Part shown: positions 5,984 to 9,672 of the stretch, piece after piece
Position numbering within the stretch: position 1 is the stretch's first letter
Layout: the number at the start of each line of letters is the position of its first letter
The notes under the pieces: generated by a model
The model's input: the letters and a program-made list of their open reading frames with translations, nothing else
What the model was told of the DNA's origin: nothing
The model's database searches: none
Position numbers and translations under genes: made by a program
Assembly: GCA_936941515.1 (NCBI GenBank)
Contig: CAKZJI010000043.1
Location: 1 to 9,672 of the forward strand
From: an uncultured Propionibacteriaceae bacterium
GTDB taxonomy: Bacteria > Actinomycetota > Actinomycetes > Propionibacteriales > Propionibacteriaceae
Reading direction: 5' to 3'
DNA length: 9,672 nucleotides

Positions 5984-6033
5984 GACGCCTGTCCCGGATG
6001 CATCCGCCCCTGGAAGCATCCGGGACAGGCGTC
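5984..6033. terminator. Strong hairpin terminator after the TipA-like gene
   Basis: GACGCCTGTCCCGGATGC (5984-6001) and its exact reverse complement (6016-6033) form an 18-bp perfect stem with a 14-base loop, 45 bases after the TipA-like stop. No U-tract follows, which is common for actinobacterial terminators. It is symmetrical, so it may work for both strands. Confidence 0.85.
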
Positions 6034-6098
6034 TGTGGTAGCGAGGTGCGGCAGGGTAGATGGGCGTAGTCTGCCGAGTTGCCTTAGATGGCAAGGGC

Positions 6099-6280
6099 GA
6101 TGAGCACACCAGGGTTGGCGACAGGGGCTAGGTGGTCGCGCTTCTCTAGGAGCGCCGTGCCGAGGGACGGCTCACGTTCGAAGAACTGCAGAAACGCATC
6201 CAGGAGGCCTTGGCGACCAAGACCGGGACATCGACAAACTGCGCACCGACCTGCTGCAACACCGCTGCCCCGCAGCATGA
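6099..6280 (+). pseudogene. DUF1707-domain remnant (two stops and a frameshift)
   Basis: In one frame the translation reads TRVGDRG, stop (6129-6131), VVALL, stop (6147-6149), ERRAEGRLTFEELQKRIQEALATKT. After a one-base shift near 6218-6222 it reads RDIDKLRTDLLQHRCPAA, then TGA at 6278-6280. This follows the order of the DUF1707 domain: RVGDADRE, VVALLRERRAEGRL, LEEFDERLDAALAARTR, ADLDALLADL. DUF1707 is a short N-terminal module found mainly in actinobacterial membrane proteins and of unknown function. Nothing recognisable follows it, so only this module is left. The match is by eye and the region is short, but the agreement over about 50 residues with three disabling changes is better than chance. 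Confidence 0.55.
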
Positions 6281-6353
6281 CATCGTTGAGCTCTGCTGCA
6301 TAATGACAGTGATACTCATAGCTCAGGGGCGAGCCGAATCGAGGAGAGGGTGC

Positions 6354-7085
6354 ATGGAGAGCGAGCCGCAACAGGGGCCAGGGTCGAATGACAACGACGG
6401 TGTGCCCCAGATGCCGGCAGACACAGGCGAAAAGCTTCCTGGTGAAGCTCTGGAACAGGGACCGGTGATAGTTGAATTACCTGACGGATATGTTGCACTC
6501 TTTGACCAAGCTGCTGATGGGGTTGCGCCATCCGATCTGAGCCCCCTGCCTGATCGTGAACGGCTCGTCGAGGCGCTGGGGACGGCGGGGAATGTGGGGA
6601 CCCTGGGAGGCAACATCGCCGGGATGTTCCAGGGCGTCTACCGGGTGGATGCGACCACGCAAGCTCTGCTCAACAGCGGCGCCCAGCTCGCGGTCAAGGA
6701 CGGCGCGAATCTGGGAGCTATCTTCATGAACGGGAAGCTGGTGGCTCAGGCCCGATTCATCCCTGTTGCCGCAACTGTGGCCGGGCTGGCAGCTGCCATC
6801 GGACCTGTCTTGGCGATGATGGCGCTCCAGACAATGATCAGCGATCTTCAGGGACTGATACAGACCAATATCAAATGGACTCGCCAGGTCCTGAGGGAAA
6901 TCCGCCAAAAACAGTGGGCAAAGCTTGAGGCGGTGGTGAGACAGGTTAATGATGCGCTAGATAAAGCCCGTAAATGTGAGGGTGTTACTGATACGCTCTG
7001 GAACCAGATCGATAGTCTTGATACGTTGAGGCTTATTCACAGCTGCTGGCAACTGGGCTCTGACAAGGGATTTCGCTGTTTCTGA
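6354..7085 (+). CDS. N-terminal part of a large unknown protein, truncated by an insertion
   Basis: This frame encodes 243 residues. ATG at 6354 is chosen because GGAGAGG precedes it by a few bases; the TTG start far upstream lies in the DUF1707 remnant. Residues 1-35 are polar and probably disordered. Residues 38-134 may be a folded domain (VIVELPDGYVALF, NGKLVAQARF). Residues 135-163 are a glycine/alanine-rich hydrophobic stretch that could cross or insert into a membrane, and 164-225 are helical. The last 18 residues and the TGA are supplied by a 78-bp inverted-repeat-bounded segment (7028-7105). Without that segment the frame would continue into the next ORF, which is in the same register. 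No family is recognised. I infer it is the N-terminal third of a single protein spanning 6354-8167. Confidence 0.6.
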   Translation: MESEPQQGPGSNDNDGVPQMPADTGEKLPGEALEQGPVIVELPDGYVALFDQAADGVAPSDLSPLPDRERLVEALGTAGNVGTLGGNIAGMFQGVYRVDATTQALLNSGAQLAVKDGANLGAIFMNGKLVAQARFIPVAATVAGLAAAIGPVLAMMALQTMISDLQGLIQTNIKWTRQVLREIRQKQWAKLEAVVRQVNDALDKARKCEGVTDTLWNQIDSLDTLRLIHSCWQLGSDKGFRCF

Positions 7086-7105
7086 TACCCCCGTGAATAA
7101 GCCTC
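7028..7105. mobile_element. 78-bp MITE-like insertion with 13-bp terminal inverted repeats and GTT duplication
   Basis: GAGGCTTATTCAC (7028-7040) and its exact reverse complement (7093-7105) bound 52 bases of unique sequence. GTT stands directly outside both ends (7025-7027 and 7106-7108), as expected for a 3-bp target duplication. Deleting the element plus one GTT (81 bp) joins codon DTL to IREQEELYR in the same frame and removes the TGA (7083-7085) and TAA (7098-7100). It is too short to encode a transposase, so it would be moved in trans. A polar attenuator hairpin is an alternative reading. Parent element unknown. Confidence 0.6.
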
Positions 7106-7106
7106 G

Positions 7107-7811
7107 TTGATTAGGGAACAAGAGGAACTCTACAGAATCAAGGTTTCAGATCATCAGCAGCAGCTGAGTGATCGTGGGGATTCTGCTCGCCGCGAATACC
7201 TCCGGATAAATGCTAGTGAGATCGCCTTTGACTCGCATGCACTCTTGAGAATTATCAAGTCCCACGCCATCTACGATGCCCTGTGTTCCGCACGCGCCAG
7301 AGAAAAAGGAGAAACCGACCCGAGGGAACTCAAACTTGCCGAAGAAATCAGCAGGAAAGCGCTCCGTCGGATGGAAGATTTTGCACGCGACGTCTGCTCC
7401 CTCATGGGGGATCTGACGCGAGAAGTGGGGAAGGTAGCAGAGTCCAAAGATAACTTGAAAATCCCGTCATTGACGAAAAAGAGCAAGGATGTCAGCGATT
7501 CTAGGAAGCGAGCATCGCAGCTGCTGAAGGTCCTTGAACAACTGGCGGAGAGTGTGCATGCCGTGCCGCCCGAAGTGGTCGCGCCAGGATGGTGTGTGTC
7601 CCGGAGGGTGAGGACGTTAAGCGGTGCCTGGGGATGCTGCGATGGCATCTCGGCGTGCACGAGAAACTTCGTGGTGTGGCGATCGTGGAGGAGGTCCCGG
7701 CCGATGATCGCGTCCAGGGACCGCCCTCATCTCAGAAGGATGGGGCACAGAGGCCTCTGGGCTGGGTGCAAGACAATGTTGGCTGGGCAAAAGACAAGGT
7801 CGTCAGCGTAA
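7107..7811 (+). CDS. Middle part of the same large unknown protein (helical), ends out of frame
   Basis: The frame is in the same register as the N-terminal part and resumes directly after the 78-bp insertion; the TTG at 7107 is only the first possible start and no SD precedes it. Residues up to about 160 are strongly helical and charged (EELYRIKVSDHQQQL, ARREYLRINASEI, LKLAEEISRKALRRMEDFARDV, SRKRASQLLKVLEQLAESV), suggesting coiled-coil or helical-bundle structure. After about base 7585 the product turns into an arginine- and tryptophan-rich sequence (VSRRVRTLSGAWG onward) that looks like out-of-frame translation, while the sensible sequence continues two frames over from the ATG at 7589. 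So only 7107 to about 7588 is real coding sequence. No family is recognised. It probably is not translated efficiently on its own. Confidence 0.5.
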   Translation: MIREQEELYRIKVSDHQQQLSDRGDSARREYLRINASEIAFDSHALLRIIKSHAIYDALCSARAREKGETDPRELKLAEEISRKALRRMEDFARDVCSLMGDLTREVGKVAESKDNLKIPSLTKKSKDVSDSRKRASQLLKVLEQLAESVHAVPPEVVAPGWCVSRRVRTLSGAWGCCDGISACTRNFVVWRSWRRSRPMIASRDRPHLRRMGHRGLWAGCKTMLAGQKTRSSA

Positions 7812-8167
7812 AGGACGGGATTGCTGACAGATTTGCCTCACGTGGGCTCCTCGTTGCCGTGACCGATCAACGGATCCTCACCGCAGAACCGAAAGAGTTC
7901 CTCACGAGCGGGGCTGAGAAGCAATCCATCGAGATCTCTGAGAAGACAAGAGTCCGTCACCTTTGTCGTGGCGATGTTGACCAGGAGGGGGAGAGAATCC
8001 GCTTGACCCTTGAGAATGGCCAGAAGATGGTCTGGGAGTTTCCCGAGACAGCGGAGCGGGAGATGGTTGATGATTTTGCGAGGCTAATGCGCCCCAGCCC
8101 TTCTCGCGAGGCTAGCCTGCGCTCCGTCAATGCGGGGAGGCAGATTGGGAGTCAGCCCCTTCCTTGA
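7589..8167 (+). CDS. C-terminal part of the same unknown protein, with a PH-like domain
   Basis: This encodes 192 residues from the ATG at 7589, which has no usable ribosome binding site, so it is more likely the continuation of the upstream gene after a one-base deletion near 7588. Residues 8-33 (DVKRCLGMLRWHLGVHEKLRGVAIVE) are helical. Residues 35-82 are a polar linker with an amphipathic helix (WVQDNVGWAKDKVVSVKDGI). Residues 86-167 look like a small bacterial PH-like beta domain: RGLLVAVTDQRILTAEP, then RIRLTLENGQKMVWEF and a closing helix EREMVDDFARLM. The tail is polar. PH-like domains of this type often follow a linker in proteins acting at membranes. The fold call is by pattern only. 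Function unknown. Confidence 0.55.
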   Translation: MVCVPEGEDVKRCLGMLRWHLGVHEKLRGVAIVEEVPADDRVQGPPSSQKDGAQRPLGWVQDNVGWAKDKVVSVKDGIADRFASRGLLVAVTDQRILTAEPKEFLTSGAEKQSIEISEKTRVRHLCRGDVDQEGERIRLTLENGQKMVWEFPETAEREMVDDFARLMRPSPSREASLRSVNAGRQIGSQPLP

Positions 8168-8177
8168 GCGAAGTGGA

Positions 8178-8273
8178 TTAGTCGAAGTCACCCAGCCTGG
8201 GGAGGGCGTCGGCTGTGAGCGTGGCCTCGTAGTCCTCGACCCGCGTCCGCCAGGTCGGCTGCCAAGCCGTCAT
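8178..8273 (-). pseudogene. Short C-terminal gene remnant, family unknown
   Basis: On the minus strand an ATG at 8273 opens 31 codons (MTAWQPTWRTRVEDYEATL, then TADALPRLGDFD) ending at TAA 8178-8180. The composition looks like real actinobacterial coding sequence, with a GC-rich third codon position. The same frame is closed by TAG four codons before the ATG, and there is no SD. It reads like the tail of a longer protein whose body is gone, lying between the PH-like ORF and the VapC gene. I do not recognise the parent family. Confidence 0.35.
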
Positions 8274-8332
8274 GCGCTGTGCGTGAGGCTACCCCGTCTG
8301 AGCCGAGGCTTCAGGAGCGACGCCACACGACA

Positions 8333-8761
8333 CTAACCAAGCAGACGGATATGGTGACGGTCTGCTGGCAGGAGTGACTGCTGCAGTGAGCGGTCCAGGG
8401 TGGTGAGCACCATCTTGTGTCGCGCTGCCAGGTTGACCAGGTGCAGGTCTGTCACCTGGCGGTAACCCTGTAATGCCTGCAAGCTGATCGATGCGTCGGT
8501 GAGGCTGCTATCGTCGGCCACGAAGCAGGATCGTGGGTCATCTCGAAGGCTGCTGAGCGATGCCACCGCGTCGGCGAATGTAATCTGCTGCCCCATCACC
8601 TTGGGGTTCATGGAAAGGCGCAACAGCCCCAATTCTGTTATGGGAGTCATTGCGAAACCAGCCGTATCATCAAACCAGCTCCAGGCGAGTGTATGGGCAG
8701 CATGACTTGGTTGCACCAGAGCGAATAGCACGTTGACATCAGGAAGATCTATCTTATTCAT
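8333..8761 (-). CDS. vapC: VapC-type PIN-domain toxin (type II toxin-antitoxin)
   Basis: This is a 142-residue PIN-domain ribonuclease. The acidic metal site is complete: Asp8 in LPDVNVLFAL, Glu43 in TPITELGLLRL, Asp105 in YRQVTDLHLVNLA and Asp123 in VLTTLDRSL. VapC toxins cut tRNA or rRNA and stop translation until bound by their antitoxin. ATG at 8761 (or the adjacent ATG at 8764) overlaps the end of the antitoxin gene by 8 (or 11) bases, and homology begins here. The longer upstream frame lies inside the antitoxin gene and is ignored. No separate SD is seen, so translation is probably coupled to the antitoxin. The pattern YRQVTDLHLVNLA is typical of actinobacterial VapCs. All catalytic residues are present, so it is probably active. 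Confidence 0.9.
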   Translation of the reverse strand: MNKIDLPDVNVLFALVQPSHAAHTLAWSWFDDTAGFAMTPITELGLLRLSMNPKVMGQQITFADAVASLSSLRDDPRSCFVADDSSLTDASISLQALQGYRQVTDLHLVNLAARHKMVLTTLDRSLQQSLLPADRHHIRLLG

Positions 8762-8981
8762 CATCGAGCGCTTCGGAAACCATTTCATTGGTGATAACAT
8801 GTCCCTCAACTGAGGGTAGAAGCACTAGATTTTTTCGCCTGCGAGGGGTTGTTGTCGCCTCGGCCTCAAGCCCGGCAAGAACCAGTTCCGAGACTGCTTC
8901 GCCCATCGTGATGCCGCGCTGCCGAGATCGTGCTCGCGCGGCCACCGCTGCCCGAGGGTCGAGATTCAAAGTGGTTCTCAT
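8754..8981 (-). CDS. vapB: VapB-type ribbon-helix-helix antitoxin
   Basis: This is a 75-residue protein. Residues 1-38 fit a ribbon-helix-helix DNA-binding domain: MRTTLNLDPRAAVAARARS forms the beta strand and helix A, and ITMGEAVSELVLAGL helix B. Residues 39-75 form an extended tail (RRRKNLVLLPSVEG, ITNEMVSEALDDE) of the kind that wraps the toxin groove. It is the first gene of the pair, as usual, and should repress its own promoter together with VapC. The ATG at 8981 has no SD. A TACCCT box (plus 8988-8993) six bases upstream suggests a leaderless mRNA. Confidence 0.87.
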   Translation of the reverse strand: MRTTLNLDPRAAVAARARSRQRGITMGEAVSELVLAGLEAEATTTPRRRKNLVLLPSVEGHVITNEMVSEALDDE

Positions 8982-8987
8982 GGCCTA

Positions 8988-9014
8988 AGGGTACATCACG
9001 CATCAAGCATCAAT
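8988..9014 (-). promoter_or_regulatory. Probable vapBC promoter with three 7-bp near-repeats
   Basis: The -10-like TACCCT (complement of 8988-8993) sits just ahead of the vapB ATG. Directly upstream, CATCACG, CATCAAG and CATCAAT follow each other without gaps (8994-9014, plus-strand reading). Such repeats next to a toxin-antitoxin promoter are candidates for the VapBC autoregulatory operator. No convincing -35 was found. Confidence 0.45.
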
Positions 9015-9029
9015 ATGACGTGACGCTTC

Positions 9030-9672
9030 TCACCGCACGAAGACCGGGACGTCCTGGGTGGAGCGGTCCTCGTCGTACCGGTAGCCGTTCTCGGTGAAGT
9101 TGCTGAGCTCGGCGACGGAGCGGACCCGGTTGCGGACCAGCCACCCGGCCATGGTGCCGCGGGCCCGTTTGGCGTGGAAGCTGACGATGCGGGGCGTGCC
9201 GTCCTTGCCGCGGTCCTCGAAGCGGGGCGTGACGACACGGACGCCGAGACGGTCGACGTCGATGGCGGAGAAGTACTCCTGGGAGGCGAGGTTGATTAGC
9301 ACCTCCGGGCCGGGGGAGGCTGCCAGGTCCTCGCGCAGCAGGTCGGCGATCCGGGTGCCCCACCAGTCGTAGAGGCTGCGGCCGCGCCCGGTGATCAGGC
9401 GAGTTCCCATCTCCAGGCGGTACGGCTGGATCAGGTCCAGGGGGCGCAGCAGCCCATACAGTCCCGACAGGATCCGCACGGTCTTCTGCGCCTCCGTGAA
9501 GTCACGTTCCTCGAATGATCTCGCAGCCAGCCCCTGGTAGACGTCGCCGTTGAAGACCAGCACGGTGTCGGCCTTGAGCGCGGACAGCACGTTGCGGATG
9601 CCGCCGCCCGTGCCCAGCGGCTCCGTCTCCACCACATACGAGATGTCGAGGTCCAGGTCCGAGCCGTCGCCG
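9030..9672 (-). CDS. Chimeric ORF: sugar-phosphate nucleotidyltransferase fragment joined to YaaA-family protein (5' partial)
   Basis: The frame is open to the window edge, so its start lies outside. The first part (GDGSDLDLDISYVVETEPLG, then TGGGIRN, VLSALKADTVLVFNGDV) is a nucleotidyltransferase of the mannose-1-phosphate guanylyltransferase / GlmU type. From about 9540 onward it is YaaA (UPF0246, peroxide-stress family): QKTVRILSGLYGLLRPLDLI, PYRLEMGTRL, LYDWWGTRIADLL, LINLASQEYFSAID, FHAKRARGTMAGWLV, and a C-terminal NFTENGYRYDEDRS. YaaA limits iron-driven oxidative damage. About the first third of YaaA is missing. The switch falls within FNGDV (9540-9554), a stretch I recall from both families, so the join is in frame. 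Neither half is complete in view. A recombinant gene or an assembly artefact are both possible. The YaaA call is strong. Confidence 0.85.
   Translation of the reverse strand, partial: GDGSDLDLDISYVVETEPLGTGGGIRNVLSALKADTVLVFNGDVYQGLAARSFEERDFTEAQKTVRILSGLYGLLRPLDLIQPYRLEMGTRLITGRGRSLYDWWGTRIADLLREDLAASPGPEVLINLASQEYFSAIDVDRLGVRVVTPRFEDRGKDGTPRIVSFHAKRARGTMAGWLVRNRVRSVAELSNFTENGYRYDEDRSTQDVPVFVR

Noticed and set aside
5432..6109. 225-codon minus-strand frame opposite the TipA-like gene
   Set aside because: It runs through the 18-bp terminator stem and lies antisense to a well-supported regulator; no family seen.
6286..6318. Possible promoter (TTGAGC, CATAAT or GATACT) ahead of 6354
   Set aside because: The boxes fit only with poor spacing or weak consensus, so no single promoter can be supported.
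1..9672. CRISPR array, tRNA, rRNA or full insertion sequence
   Set aside because: No regularly spaced repeats, no cloverleaf or rRNA-like sequence and no transposase-like product were seen when reading both strands by eye.

Overview
The window is high-GC DNA with features typical of Actinobacteria: a recC-recB gene order, a TipA-type MerR regulator with its characteristic TTGACC/CCTCAC-GTGAGG promoter, a DUF1707 remnant, several probable leaderless starts and a VapBC pair. A propionibacterial or actinomycete-like host is plausible, but this rests on recognising families by eye, not on a database search. Several genes (PIG-L, the 3339-4144 pair, the 6354-8167 region) look less GC-rich than the flanks, which suggests an accessory region.

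Left end (1-1539): two chimeric reading frames. A carboxymuconolactone-decarboxylase-like fragment runs in frame into a RecC C-terminus. The next frame opens as RecB (Walker A) and continues as a GH29 alpha-L-fucosidase that lacks its N-terminus. Right end (9030-9672, minus strand): a sugar-phosphate nucleotidyltransferase fragment runs in frame into the C-terminal two thirds of a YaaA-family protein, joined at an FNGDV segment that I recall as common to both families. These joins are either microhomology recombination or assembly chimeras. They should be tested before any fusion is believed.

Middle: a membrane-anchored PIG-L deacetylase (1642-2541, minus); a decayed SagB-type dehydrogenase fragment (2896-3143); a two-gene minus-strand cassette of an exported protein, whose signal peptide is out of frame by one base at a C5 run, and a small three-helix membrane protein (3339-4144); a BluB-type 5,6-dimethylbenzimidazole synthase (4426-5058, minus) divergent from a TipA-like regulator (5162-5938, plus) that has a well-placed internal start; and a strong 18-bp hairpin terminator.

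From about 6100 to 8170 there is more decay: a DUF1707 pseudogene, then one large unknown protein (hydrophobic segment, helical middle, PH-like C-terminus) split into three frames. The first break is a 78-bp segment with 13-bp perfect terminal inverted repeats and a 3-bp GTT duplication. Removing it together with one GTT restores the frame without stops. The second break is a one-base frameshift. A VapBC toxin-antitoxin pair (8333-8981, minus) follows.

The most interesting signals are the 78-bp MITE-like insertion with the reconstructed protein of about 577 residues, the homopolymer frameshift in the exported protein, the TipAS-like internal start, and the three microhomology-type gene joins. 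I see no complete new defence or biosynthetic system. No tRNA, rRNA or CRISPR array was seen.
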